A stretch of 64,000 nt of DNA from Haliangium sp963772315 (GTDB lineage: Bacteria; Myxococcota_A; Polyangia; Haliangiales; Haliangiaceae), in the NCBI GenBank assembly GCA_963772315.1, contig CAVYWJ010000001.1:496001-560000 (forward strand), given 5' to 3'. A program made the position numbers and the translations under genes. Of the stretch, positions 1 through 10,148 are shown piece by piece. The stretch's first letter is position 1; the number at the start of each line of letters is the position of its first letter. The notes beneath the pieces are model-generated. The model had not been told where the DNA came from. It made no database searches and was given only the letters and a program-made list of their open reading frames with translations.

Positions 1-3000
1 CGTGGGGGCAGCGCCTGGGCCGGGCTCTCCGGCCCCGGCCGCGAGCGCTGCCAGGGTCGGCTGCTCGAACAAGGCACGCAGGGACGGTGGCCGGGGGAAG
101 GTCTCACGCATGCGCGCCAGGAGCACGGTGGCCAGCAGGGAGTGGCCGCCGAGGGCAAAGAAGTTGCTCTGACGCCCGAGCTGCGCGAGCGGCACGCCCA
201 GGACTTCGGACCAGAGTCCGGCCAGCACCTGCTCGGCCTGCCCGACGAGCGGCTCCCGTGCCTCCTCGCCCTGCCACGTCGGCCGAGGAAGAGCCTTTCG
301 GTCGAGCTTGCCATTGGCGGAGAGAGGGAGTGTCTCGAGAGGAAGGAAGAGGGCAGGGACCATGTAGGGAGGGAGCTCGCGTGCGAGGTGCGCGCGGAGT
401 GCGTCGTCGGCGAGTGCGTGTCCTGGGCGCGGGACGACGTATGCGACGAGCTGCGGGGAGGCGAGGTCATCGCGGACGAGAACAGCGGCCTGGAGGACGG
501 CGGGGTGAGCGAGGAGGTGGGCCTCGATCTCGCCGAGCTCGATGCGGAGGCCGCGGAGCTTGACCTGGTGGTCGAGTCGTCCGAGATACTCGATGTTGCC
601 GTCTTGCAAGAAGCGGCAGCGGTCACCGGTGCGATAGAGGCGTCGTCCGGGCCGGAAGGGATGCGGGACGAAGCGCTCGGCGGTGAGGGCGGGGCGGTCG
701 AGGTATCCGCGGGCGAGGCCGGCGCCACCGATGTAGAGCTCGCCGCCAGCGCCTGGTGGAAGGAGCTGTCGGAGGTCATCGAGGATGTAGAGCTCGAGAT
801 TGGCGATGGGAGTGCCGATGGGGACGCGGGCGAGGGGGGAGGCGGGGTCGCAGGGCCAGACGCTGACATCGATGGCGGCTTCTGTGGGGCCGTAGAGGTT
901 GATGAGCGCGGCTGGATGGCGTGCGCAGAAGCGCTGCTGGAGCTCCCAGGGGAGAGCCTCTCCACTGGAGAAGACCTGGCGCAGGCTGGAGCATGCGGGG
1001 AGTCCAGGCTCGTGGAGGAAGGCCTGGAGCATGGAGGGGACGAAGTGCAAGGTGGTGATGTGGAATTGCTGGATGAGGGCGACGAGATAGCCGCTGTCAC
1101 GGTGTCCGTCGGGCCTGGCGAGGACGAGGTGCGCGCCGGTGATGAGAGGCCAGAAGAACTCCCAGACGGAGACGTCGAAGCTGTAGGGGGTCTTCTGCAG
1201 GACGCGGTCGGCCGCGTCGATGGGGAAGGCGTCCTGCATCCACCACAGGCGATTCATGAGAGCGCCGTGCTCGTTGAGCACGCCCTTGGGCTGTCCGGTA
1301 GAGCCCGAGGTGTAGATGACATAAGCGAGGTCGGCGGGCTCGTTATCGAGCACCGGAGCGTGCGCGGGCTGGGCGGCGAGCCAGTCGGGCACGGCGGCCG
1401 CATCGAGGGACAGAACGGGGATGGTATCGGGGAGGGCCACGGACAGCTGTCCGTGCAGATGCGGCTGGGTGAGCACGAGCGGGGCCTGGGCGTCTGCGAG
1501 CAGGAAGGCGAGCCTGGCCGGAGGCAGCTCGGGGTCCAGGGGCAGATAGGCGGCGCCGGCCTTGACGACGCCGAGGAGGGCGACGACGAGCTCGACGGAC
1601 CGCTCCATGCAGACGCCGATGATGGTCTCGCGGCCGATGCCCCGGCTGCGCAGGGCGTGGGCGAGCCGGTCTGCGCGGTTGTGCAGGGCGGCATAGCTGA
1701 GGGTGATGTTTTCGTACGATAGGGCCGGCGCGTCGGGGGTGCACAGGCGCTGAGCCTCCAGGGCGTGAGCGAGCGTGTGCGGTCCCGGATAGGCCTTGGC
1801 CGTGTCGTTCCAGGTCACGAGCTGCTGGTGGCGCTCCGCTGGCGTGAGCACGTCGAGGGCGATCACCGCCCGGTTGGGCTCACTCAGCAGCTCACCCAGG
1901 AGATACTCGAAGCGGGACAGCCATTGGATCACAGTGTCGTGTTCGAACAGGTCGAGCGCATACAGGAGCTCCAGCTCGACCGGACCATCGTGCGGACAGG
2001 TCACATGCAGGTCGAGATCGTATTCAGAATGAGCCAGCGGGGTCGCGGTTTGCTCGATCGTCAATCCAGGAAACTGAATGCGCGCTTCCATGGGCAGTTG
2101 CTGGGCCACCATCACCTGGAACAGCGGTGCATGGCTCAAGCTGCGCGGCAAGGCGAGTGCATCGACGAGCTGCTCGAAGGGCAGGTCCTGGTGCTGCTGC
2201 GCTTCGAACAGCGCGTCCGCGATGCACCTTGCCAGTGCGGTAAAACTTGGCCGCTCGGCGAAGTCCGTCCGGATGACCAAGTTATTGAGCAGGATACCAA
2301 GCAGGCCTTCGGTCTCTGCACGCTGGCGATTGGACACGGGGGTGCCGATGAAGAGAGCAGCCTGGCCCGTAAGCCGATGTAGTAGAGCGGCAAAGCCGGC
2401 AAACACCACGGTAAACGCCGACAGGCGGTGCGTACCGGCAAAATCGTGTAGCCGCGCGCTCAATTCCGGTGACAGCCACTGGAGCACACTACCGGCGCGG
2501 TAGCTCTGTGCTGCCGGGCGGGGCCGATCCGTGGGCAGCTGCAGCACATAGCTCGGGGTTTCGCCGTCTCTGGAGTCGAGTACCTTTTTCCAGTATGCGA
2601 GCTGGCGTTCAGCCTCCTGCCCCTGCACGTGCTGGCGTTGCCAGATCGCGAAGTCGGCATACTGGATGGGTAACGCATCGAGGGCCAGCGGCTCGCCCAG
2701 AGCGAACGTCCGGTAGCACTGGGTCAGCTCGCGAATGGCGAGTGTAGCCGACCAGGCGTCCGACACGATATGATGGAGCGCGATGGCGAGGATGTGCTCG
2801 CTGGAATCGATGCGGAAGAGGGTGGCGCGGAGGAGGGGCGGGCGCTCGAGGTCGAAGGGAAGGGCAAAGAAGGCGTCGAGCTCGTGGGCGAGCCTGGGGT
2901 GGCGAGTGTGCTGGTCCAGGACAGAGAGGTCGACGATCGGCAGGGGAAAGGGGGCAGGGGGGAGGATGGTCTGCCAGGGCTGTCCGTGGTCGGCCAAGAA

Positions 3001-6000
3001 GGCGGTGCGGAGGACCTCGTGTCGTGCAATTAGGGCCTCGAAGCTCTGATGCAGGGCAGCGGGCTGGAGGGAACCGGTGAGGCGGAGAGCGAAGGGAATA
3101 GTGAAGAGCTGACGCTGGCCCTGGAGCTGCTCGAGGAACCAGAGGCGCTGCTGGGCAAAGGACAGGGGCAGCTTGTCGGCGCGTGGCTGAGGCGTGATGG
3201 GGGGCAGTTGGGGGAGCTGTTGCTGCTGGGCGCGTGCGAGGTCGACGGCGTGTGCGAGCTGCGCAAGGGTGGGATGCTCGAACAGCGCCCTGAGGGGCAG
3301 CTCGACGTGGAAGCGAGCGCGGATACGAGAGATGACCTGGGTGGCGAGGAGAGAGTGTCCGCCGAGTGCAAAGAAGCTGTCGTGGACGCTGACGTGGGGC
3401 AGGGCGAGGAGCTCAGCCCAGAGGACGGCGAGCTGGGCCTCGGTGTCGTTACGCGGAGGCACGAGGCGCGGGGTAAGGGCGTCGGCGTAGTGCAGGGGGC
3501 GTGTGGCGAGGGCCTTGCGATCGAGCTTGCCGTTGGGATTGAGGGGCAGTGCATCGAGAGCGATGAAGATGGCGGGCACCATGTAGGGCGGGAGCGTGCG
3601 GCCGAGGTGAGCCGCGAGCGCAGCTGCGTCGGCGGTGGCGCCGGGCACTGGCTGCCAGTAAGCGACCAGACGCAGGTCGCCGCGTGCATCGGGGAGGGCG
3701 AGGACGGCAGTCGTGTCCACGGCGGTGTGACGCTCGAGCCGGCTCTCGATCTCGCCGAGCTCGATGCGATGGCCACGCACCTTGACTTGCTGGTCCTTGC
3801 GTCCGAGGAACTCGAGGATGCCATCAGGACGCCAGCGTCCCAGGTCGCCGGTGCGGTAGAGGCGGGCGCCGGGCACGAAGGGGTGGGGGACGAAGGCGGC
3901 GCGGGTGCGCTCGGGATCGAACAGATAGCCGCGACCCACGCCAACACCGGCGACACAGAGTTCGCCGGGCACGCCGATGGGCACCGGACGCAAGGACTCG
4001 TCGAGGACCAGGAGCTGGTTGTTGGCCGTGGGCCGGCCGATGGGCATGTGCACACAGTCCGCGGGCGGCGACGCGGTGATGGGATGAAAGGCGACGTCGT
4101 CGGAGCACTCGGCCGGGCCGTAAGCATTCATCAGGGGGACGTGCGGGAAGCGAGCAAACCAGAGCCGGCACAGGGCCGGCGGCAGGGCCTCACCCGTGGG
4201 CAGGACCCAGCGCAGTGCGGGCAACGTCACCTGGTCGGGGCACACCTCGAGCATGCTGCGGAGCACAGCGGGCACGGCCTCCAGCAGAGTGATCGCGTGT
4301 TCCTCGACCGCTGCGAGGAGCCGCGCCGGATCGTGAGCCACGGGGTCTGGCAGGATGTGGACGGTGCCGCCGAGGAGGGGCGCCGCCAGGAACTGCCACA
4401 CCGAGATATCGAAGGCCGGCGAGGCGGTCTGTGCGATCCGATCGGCGGCCGAGAGCCCGAGGGAGGGCACCTTGCCGTAGATGTTGTTGAGCATCCCGCG
4501 CTGCTCGACCATGACGCCCTTGGGGGTGCCCGTGGAGCCCGAGGTGAAGATCACGTAGGCGAGATCCTCGGGGCGACCCGGGGTTGGGCGGAATGCGTCG
4601 TCCTCGGCGTCGTCCCCAGGCTGCCACAGGGCCTCGGCCAGGAGGCACGGCGGCGGCTCGGGGAGTGCGGCAGAGATTTGCTGCCACAGCGCACGCGCTG
4701 ATTCGGACATCAGGACCACGGGGGGCCGGCTGAGCGTCACCAGCTCGGCCAGCCGCTCGGGCGGATGGTTGACGTCCAGCGGCAGCATGGCCGCGCCGGC
4801 CTCCTGCACTGCGATCATCATGGTCAGCAGCGCCAGCCCGCGCTCGGCCAGGAGCACCACCACGGTGTCGCGAGGCGCGCCTGCGGCCACGAGGGCCTGT
4901 GCCAGCCGTCGTGCGCGCTGCGCCAGCTCACCATAGCGCAGCGTCTCGCCAGCGCACACGGCCGCGATGCGCTCAGGGTGCGCGTCCGCCTGGCGGGCGA
5001 AGAGCTCGGCATAGGTCGCCTGGAGCGGAAAGGCCTCGTGGGTCTGATTCCAGGTCTGGAGCAGCGCTTGCTGCTCCGCGGCCGTGAGCATGCGCAGCGC
5101 GCCCAGCTGTGCCGCGGGCCGTGCGGCCATGTCCAGCATCAGCTCGACCAGATGTCCCAGCATCCGCTCGATCGCGTCCCGGGCAAACCGCTGCCGATCG
5201 TACGAGATACGGATTCCGAGGCGATCACTGGGGAGGATCACCACGGTCAGTCCGTAGTGAGTGTGCACGCTGTGCTCCATGCCCTCCAGTCGGAAGCTGA
5301 GGTCGCCGCGCAGGAGCTTGTCATCGATCGGGGCGTTCTCGTAGACCAGGATGCTGTCGAACAGACTCTCCTCACGCGGGAATGCGCTCCAGCCCTGGAT
5401 GTTGACCAGAGGCGTGGACTCGAACTCGCGTAGCTCCACATTCTGCCCTTGCAAGCGGCGCAGCCAGGGCAGGAGCATATCATCGTCACCGACCGCCACG
5501 CGGAGTGGCAAGGTGTTGATGAACAGCCCGATCATGTCCTCCACGCCAGCCAGGCCAGGCGGCCGACCAGCGACGGTGACGCCGAAGAGCACATCACGTT
5601 GACCGCTATAGCGCGCGAGCAAGAGCGACCACGCGCCTTGAAAGAACGTGTTGGGCGTGAAGTGATGCTCCTGACAAAACTGGCGTATGGCATCGCTCTG
5701 CTGGCTGCTCAGATGCACGGTAAGGTCGTCGACCACCACGGACGAGAGATAGCGAGCTTGTCTCCGACCGCTGTCGATCGGGAGCGACGTCGGCGTATCG
5801 AGACCCGCGAGTTGCGCCTGCCAGAATGCCTGGGCGCGCGCGCGCTCCTGTTTTTGCAGCCAGTTGATGTAGTCACGGTAAGGTCGCGTGCGGCGGAACT
5901 GTGGGGCTTCCCCACGCACAAGCGTGTCATACGCCTGGACGAAATCCACCATGATTAGCGAGATGCACCAAGCATCCATGACGATGTGGTGGAAGCTGCG

Positions 6001-6426
6001 GATCAACTCGTAGGACTCTTCGCCCAGGCGCACCAGCCGGAAGCGGATCAGCGGCGGCTGGTTCATGTGGAAGCCCTGCGTCTGCTCCGTCTGCAGAAGC
6101 GAGCGAATATGACTTTCCTGCTCCTCGGCCGCTCGATCGCGCAAGTCGATCAGCGTCACCGGAACGTCCACGTGCTTGTGAACGATCTGGAGAGGCTGCT
6201 TTTGAGTCTTCCACAGGAAACTCGTGCGCAGGGCTGGGTGCGCTGCAACCACAAGCTGCCAGGCGCGCAGGAAGGCTTCCTCGTCGATCCGACCACCAAT
6301 GCGATAACGGTCCTGCATGAGATAGACGCCGGACTCGCTATCCAGGAGCGTGTGGAAGAGCATGCCCTGCTGCAGTGGCGACAGAGGATAGATATCCTCG
6401 ATGTTCTGTGCGGCTTGTGTGGACAT
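1..6426 (-). CDS. Non-ribosomal peptide synthetase, C-A-T-C-A-T, 3' end outside window
   Basis: This gene encodes at least 2142 residues and is open to base 1, so its C-terminus is missing. C domain 1 spans about residues 10-440, with HHIVMDAW near 149 (the usual G is A). A domain 1 has SGSTG near 630, and carrier 1 (GGHSL) is near 1020. C domain 2 follows, with HHIVSDAW near 1221. A domain 2 has SGSTG near 1709, and carrier 2 (GGHSL) is near 2092. Aligning by eye to GrsA gives pocket residues DIWELTADDK for A1 and DVWHFSLIDK for A2. The second is close to the classical serine code. The first is unassigned, although its acidic residues would suit an amine side chain. The ATG at 6424-6426 lies 8 bases after the upstream synthetase stop, so the genes are probably cotranscribed. 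The frame was checked at four points and holds. It probably extends the acyl peptide begun by the upstream genes. Confidence 0.93.
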   Translation of the reverse strand, partial: MSTQAAQNIEDIYPLSPLQQGMLFHTLLDSESGVYLMQDRYRIGGRIDEEAFLRAWQLVVAAHPALRTSFLWKTQKQPLQIVHKHVDVPVTLIDLRDRAAEEQESHIRSLLQTEQTQGFHMNQPPLIRFRLVRLGEESYELIRSFHHIVMDAWCISLIMVDFVQAYDTLVRGEAPQFRRTRPYRDYINWLQKQERARAQAFWQAQLAGLDTPTSLPIDSGRRQARYLSSVVVDDLTVHLSSQQSDAIRQFCQEHHFTPNTFFQGAWSLLLARYSGQRDVLFGVTVAGRPPGLAGVEDMIGLFINTLPLRVAVGDDDMLLPWLRRLQGQNVELREFESTPLVNIQGWSAFPREESLFDSILVYENAPIDDKLLRGDLSFRLEGMEHSVHTHYGLTVVILPSDRLGIRISYDRQRFARDAIERMLGHLVELMLDMAARPAAQLGALRMLTAAEQQALLQTWNQTHEAFPLQATYAELFARQADAHPERIAAVCAGETLRYGELAQRARRLAQALVAAGAPRDTVVVLLAERGLALLTMMIAVQEAGAAMLPLDVNHPPERLAELVTLSRPPVVLMSESARALWQQISAALPEPPPCLLAEALWQPGDDAEDDAFRPTPGRPEDLAYVIFTSGSTGTPKGVMVEQRGMLNNIYGKVPSLGLSAADRIAQTASPAFDISVWQFLAAPLLGGTVHILPDPVAHDPARLLAAVEEHAITLLEAVPAVLRSMLEVCPDQVTLPALRWVLPTGEALPPALCRLWFARFPHVPLMNAYGPAECSDDVAFHPITASPPADCVHMPIGRPTANNQLLVLDESLRPVPIGVPGELCVAGVGVGRGYLFDPERTRAAFVPHPFVPGARLYRTGDLGRWRPDGILEFLGRKDQQVKVRGHRIELGEIESRLERHTAVDTTAVLALPDARGDLRLVAYWQPVPGATADAAALAAHLGRTLPPYMVPAIFIALDALPLNPNGKLDRKALATRPLHYADALTPRLVPPRNDTEAQLAVLWAELLALPHVSVHDSFFALGGHSLLATQVISRIRARFHVELPLRALFEHPTLAQLAHAVDLARAQQQQLPQLPPITPQPRADKLPLSFAQQRLWFLEQLQGQRQLFTIPFALRLTGSLQPAALHQSFEALIARHEVLRTAFLADHGQPWQTILPPAPFPLPIVDLSVLDQHTRHPRLAHELDAFFALPFDLERPPLLRATLFRIDSSEHILAIALHHIVSDAWSATLAIRELTQCYRTFALGEPLALDALPIQYADFAIWQRQHVQGQEAERQLAYWKKVLDSRDGETPSYVLQLPTDRPRPAAQSYRAGSVLQWLSPELSARLHDFAGTHRLSAFTVVFAGFAALLHRLTGQAALFIGTPVSNRQRAETEGLLGILLNNLVIRTDFAERPSFTALARCIADALFEAQQHQDLPFEQLVDALALPRSLSHAPLFQVMVAQQLPMEARIQFPGLTIEQTATPLAHSEYDLDLHVTCPHDGPVELELLYALDLFEHDTVIQWLSRFEYLLGELLSEPNRAVIALDVLTPAERHQQLVTWNDTAKAYPGPHTLAHALEAQRLCTPDAPALSYENITLSYAALHNRADRLAHALRSRGIGRETIIGVCMERSVELVVALLGVVKAGAAYLPLDPELPPARLAFLLADAQAPLVLTQPHLHGQLSVALPDTIPVLSLDAAAVPDWLAAQPAHAPVLDNEPADLAYVIYTSGSTGQPKGVLNEHGALMNRLWWMQDAFPIDAADRVLQKTPYSFDVSVWEFFWPLITGAHLVLARPDGHRDSGYLVALIQQFHITTLHFVPSMLQAFLHEPGLPACSSLRQVFSSGEALPWELQQRFCARHPAALINLYGPTEAAIDVSVWPCDPASPLARVPIGTPIANLELYILDDLRQLLPPGAGGELYIGGAGLARGYLDRPALTAERFVPHPFRPGRRLYRTGDRCRFLQDGNIEYLGRLDHQVKLRGLRIELGEIEAHLLAHPAVLQAAVLVRDDLASPQLVAYVVPRPGHALADDALRAHLARELPPYMVPALFLPLETLPLSANGKLDRKALPRPTWQGEEAREPLVGQAEQVLAGLWSEVLGVPLAQLGRQSNFFALGGHSLLATVLLARMRETFPRPPSLRALFEQPTLAALAAGAGEPGPGAAPT

Positions 6427-6434
6427 CGGGTGAT

Positions 6435-9400
6435 TCACTCGCGTGGGCCTGGCTCGGTCCCGGAGGCCAGCTCGGCCAACAGGTCCTGCAAGGCAACTTC
6501 GTCCAGGCCTGCGCTGGGGAAATCCATGGCGGAGAGCTGCCGTTCACTGGTTACGGCGCAGTGCTCGAATAACGCATCCAGCTGTTCCGCGAAGCAATTT
6601 GCCAGGTCGCGCAGCCGGTCAGCCGGAAAGTGGCGCTGATCCGCGGACCACGCGAGCTCCAGCGCGTCCGGCGTCATCGACGCGGCCAGATACAGAGGTT
6701 CTGCTGCGTTTCGAACGACCACGTCACGTTGCTCCGGGAGCACGTGAACACGCGGATGGACGTCAACTTCCAGACCAGCATTCGCGGCCATGCTCTCGCC
6801 ATCAGCGAGTTGCCGCACACCGGTCTTGGCGGCCTGCAGCACCGCGGGCCACGCGGTCGAGTCACTATGCAGCTCATGGAGCGTACGATATGGCTGCGCC
6901 CCGGCTGCACGAGCCTCCTCGCCAGCATGCTGCACCCATGCCAATCGCATGCGACCCGCAGTGTCCACCAGGCTGCGATACAGCACGGCGACGAACACTT
7001 CGACGATCTCCATGCGATAGAGTTCCGCGGCCAGCTTGATGGCCTCCAGTGCGCGGAGCTTGGAGATGTCCTGCTGCCAGCGGGTATCGAGCTCGAAACG
7101 CCCCTGCTGTTGCCTCGCCACTGCAGCCATGGCGGCCACAGTTTGCAGCGCGAATACCTGTTTGGCAGTGAGCTGGATGCCGCGCTGGCCCGCACGTGTG
7201 ACGACCTGTAGACTCAAAATCGAGTCGCCGCCGATCTGGAAGAAATTGTCCTCCACACCCACGCGGGGCAGGCGCAGCACGTCGGCGCAGATCGCGGCGA
7301 GTTGCGTTTCCAGCTGGTTGCGCGGAGCCATGTACTCGGTGCGAAGTCGGGCCGCAGTCTCCGGATCGGGTAACGCCTGGAGGTCGAGTTTGCCATTCGG
7401 GCTACGCGGCAGCTGACCCAGTCCGACAAATAGGGCGGGTATCATGTAGGCTGGCAGTCGAGCAGCAAGGTGATTGCGCAGCGTGTCGGGGTCGGGTCCA
7501 GCGTTATGGGCACCGGTCACATAAGCAACCAGTCGTGTGCTTCCGGCATGATCCTGTGCGATCACCGCAGCATCCCTCACCTGGCCGTGGCCTGCGAGAC
7601 ATCGCTCGATCTCGCTCAGCTCGACCCGGTGGCCCCGGATCTTCACTTGATGGTCCTTGCGGCCGAGAAACGTGAGGCGCCCGTCAACCCGCCAGCTCGC
7701 CAGGTCGCCGGTGTGATACACGCGCTCTTCGCCGGCGATGTCCGGGCACGCTACGAATGCTGCCGCCGTCTGCTCGGGCGCACCGCGATAACCGCGGGCA
7801 ATCATCGGGCCGCCGAGATAGATTTCGCCCACCTCGCCAATGGCCGCAGGCACGCCCCCTTCGTTGAGCAGCCACAGGCGCATGCTCGGGATGGGCTGGC
7901 CGATGCTCACGCCCAGCGCAGTGCTGGTTGCATCTAGTACATCGGCTGTGGCCCACACCGTGGCCTCGGTGGGGCCGTACTCGTTGACCAGGCGCACCCG
8001 CGGCAGTTGTTGACAGTGCCTGGCCACCACCTCGTCCTTGCATGCCTCGCCAGCTACAATCCAGGTATCGAGGCTTGCCAGGTGTTCGGGCTCGGCAAAG
8101 TCGAGTATTGCCTGGTAGAGCGAGGGCAGGGACAGGCCGTGACTCACCCGGTGTTGCAGGATCAGCTGCACGAGCCGATCGAGCGCAAGCTCGTCACCGC
8201 TGGCCGGCAGTACCAGCAGGCCGCCCTGCGACAGTGTCCAGAAGATACCCGCGACCGAGCTATCGAAGGCGAACGATGACAGCAGCAAGTAGGCGCGCAC
8301 TTGCGCCGAATACCAGGCCATGCGCACCTGCGTGGAATGCCCGAGATTACGATGGGTCACCTCCACGGCCTTGGGCTCTCCGGTAGAGCCCGAGGTGTAG
8401 ATGAGATACGCGGCCAGCTCCAGATCGAGCGCGAGCCCGAGATTCTCGTCCGAGAGGTCGGCTAGCGCGCCCTCCAGCGCGTCCAGGCACAGCAAGGCCG
8501 GGCCGGGTGGCAGGAGGGCAGACAGCTCGCTCTGGCTCACCACGTGGCGCGCCGCGCTGTCCTGCACCATATACGCGAGTCGATCGGCCGGATAGCTTGG
8601 ATCGAGCGGCAGATATGCTGCACCGGTTTTGAGGACGGCGAGAATGGCAGCCATCATGGCGTGCCCGCGAGGGAGCATGATGCCCACGATGTCGCCGGGC
8701 TCCACCCCGGTCCGTTGCAGGTAACGGGCCAGCCGGTTGGCATGGTGGTTGAGTGCCTCGTAGCTCAGCGTGGTATCGGCATCAGCCGTAGCGAGCGCCT
8801 GCGGGGTTGAAGCAGCCTGCCGCTCTATCAGAGTGACAATGCTGACACCCTCTATGCTCGGTTCCGGCACGGTAGGCGCGCAGATCCGGCGCTGTATATC
8901 ACCGAGGAGCGTGATGCGGTGAATGGGCTGGTCCGCATCCTGCACCAGACTCGCCAGCAACATCCGCCACTGCTCGGCAATACATGCAAGCGCGGTCTCG
9001 CCCAGCGCACTGCGATCGCAGGCCAGGCGGCAGAGCAGCAGCTCGCCATGGGTGGTGCATTCCAGGTGCAGCGTGAAGCGCTGGCTCAAGCTGCTCTCGT
9101 GGAGCCCGATGATCGCCTCGGGTATGGCGAGTGTGAGCGGCCCGCGGAACGCAAAGCCGTACGCTGGTTCTACGCTGCCATCATAGTAATCTCGCCAGAC
9201 TACACTCTGACGCTGCGCCGCCAGGAGCTCGTCGAGCTGGGCTGGTAGCGACCGGGCCAGATTCACGGACAGTCGGACGGGAAGCGCCTGCTCGTAGGCT
9301 CCGATGGCAGTATCCAGGCCATCACCACGGCCGATGTCGGTATATGCGACGTCCAGCATGTTCTGGCCGCTCTGTCTGGCCAGCAGGACACCCCAGGCCG

Positions 9401-10142
9401 CGAACAGAAGCTCTTCCAGTGTGCATCCCAGACGACCAGCAAGCTGTAGCAGCCCTGCCAATGTCGCCGCGGGCAGTACCTCCGCCACTGCGATCGGCTG
9501 AAAGCTCTGCACGCTTTCGCCTGATGCTCGCGTAGCTCGCAGCTCCAGCCCGAGCGCCATCGAGATGCGGGCGTCCGCGTGCCGATGACGCCAGTAGAGC
9601 GTGCCCGGATGTGGTATCTCGGCCTCGAGCAGACTGTGTTTCCACTCTGCGTAATCGGCGTACTGGAGACTGTCGCCGGCAAGTCGGTCAGCGAGGAGAT
9701 GTGCAGCCACCAATCGCAGGCTTGCGCCGTTGACGAGGGAAGCCGGGGCACGCAGCGTGAGGGCGTGATGCGACTCGCCCAGACGCGCCAGGATCACGGT
9801 CAGGGATTCTGGCGTGGCCGCGGGCGTACGCCATGCATCGAGTTGCCGGCGCTGAGCCTCGACTGGCTGCCCCTGGAGATCCTCGTAACAGAGCGGCAGC
9901 TCGGCTCGTTCCTCGATGATCTGGATAGGCTGCGCCATGCCAGGCAAGGAGTGCAGGCGGGTGCGCAGTACCTCTTCCGTGGCACCTAGCATTGCGAGCC
10001 GCTGTGCGAGCAGCGTCGGTTCCATGACACCGTCGATCATGAGCTGGAGCACCGACCAGCAGGGATGAATCACGCGACCTTGCTGCAGGCGCCAGCACAC
10101 ATATTGCTGCGGAGAGATCCGGAAACCAGTAATCGCAGACAT
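6435..10142 (-). CDS. NRPS module: degenerate C/interface-like domain, A (His-like code), T, half E domain
   Basis: The protein has 1235 residues. The N-terminal 430 or so resemble a condensation domain, but the HHxxxDG position reads PASLVNGAS, so the catalytic histidine is gone. The A domain (about 435-940) has YTSGSTG. Its pocket residues by eye are DSALIAEVWK, sharing seven of ten positions with the bacitracin histidine code DSELTAEVCK as I recall it. The carrier has GGDSI near 975, the form usual before epimerisation domains. Residues 1016-1225 match only the C-terminal half of an E domain, ending in a DFPSAGLDE segment, and the half with the HHxxxDG motif is absent. The start is 6 bases after the hydroxylase stop. 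Since its own C domain looks dead, the first condensation is probably done by the C domain at the end of the FAAL protein. The degenerate C could instead recruit the hydroxylase. Confidence 0.9.
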   Translation of the reverse strand: MSAITGFRISPQQYVCWRLQQGRVIHPCWSVLQLMIDGVMEPTLLAQRLAMLGATEEVLRTRLHSLPGMAQPIQIIEERAELPLCYEDLQGQPVEAQRRQLDAWRTPAATPESLTVILARLGESHHALTLRAPASLVNGASLRLVAAHLLADRLAGDSLQYADYAEWKHSLLEAEIPHPGTLYWRHRHADARISMALGLELRATRASGESVQSFQPIAVAEVLPAATLAGLLQLAGRLGCTLEELLFAAWGVLLARQSGQNMLDVAYTDIGRGDGLDTAIGAYEQALPVRLSVNLARSLPAQLDELLAAQRQSVVWRDYYDGSVEPAYGFAFRGPLTLAIPEAIIGLHESSLSQRFTLHLECTTHGELLLCRLACDRSALGETALACIAEQWRMLLASLVQDADQPIHRITLLGDIQRRICAPTVPEPSIEGVSIVTLIERQAASTPQALATADADTTLSYEALNHHANRLARYLQRTGVEPGDIVGIMLPRGHAMMAAILAVLKTGAAYLPLDPSYPADRLAYMVQDSAARHVVSQSELSALLPPGPALLCLDALEGALADLSDENLGLALDLELAAYLIYTSGSTGEPKAVEVTHRNLGHSTQVRMAWYSAQVRAYLLLSSFAFDSSVAGIFWTLSQGGLLVLPASGDELALDRLVQLILQHRVSHGLSLPSLYQAILDFAEPEHLASLDTWIVAGEACKDEVVARHCQQLPRVRLVNEYGPTEATVWATADVLDATSTALGVSIGQPIPSMRLWLLNEGGVPAAIGEVGEIYLGGPMIARGYRGAPEQTAAAFVACPDIAGEERVYHTGDLASWRVDGRLTFLGRKDHQVKIRGHRVELSEIERCLAGHGQVRDAAVIAQDHAGSTRLVAYVTGAHNAGPDPDTLRNHLAARLPAYMIPALFVGLGQLPRSPNGKLDLQALPDPETAARLRTEYMAPRNQLETQLAAICADVLRLPRVGVEDNFFQIGGDSILSLQVVTRAGQRGIQLTAKQVFALQTVAAMAAVARQQQGRFELDTRWQQDISKLRALEAIKLAAELYRMEIVEVFVAVLYRSLVDTAGRMRLAWVQHAGEEARAAGAQPYRTLHELHSDSTAWPAVLQAAKTGVRQLADGESMAANAGLEVDVHPRVHVLPEQRDVVVRNAAEPLYLAASMTPDALELAWSADQRHFPADRLRDLANCFAEQLDALFEHCAVTSERQLSAMDFPSAGLDEVALQDLLAELASGTEPGPRE

Positions 10143-10148
10143 ACCGAG

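Noticed and set aside
142..1722. Long plus-strand open frame opposite the NRPS gene
   Set aside because: Its translation is low-complexity Gly/Glu/Ala without domains, and the minus strand here reads a complete A domain and carrier in phase.
3049..4701. 550-codon plus-strand frame opposite the first A domain
   Set aside because: Shadow of the GC-rich third-position pattern; the minus strand has SGSTG and GGHSL motifs in frame.
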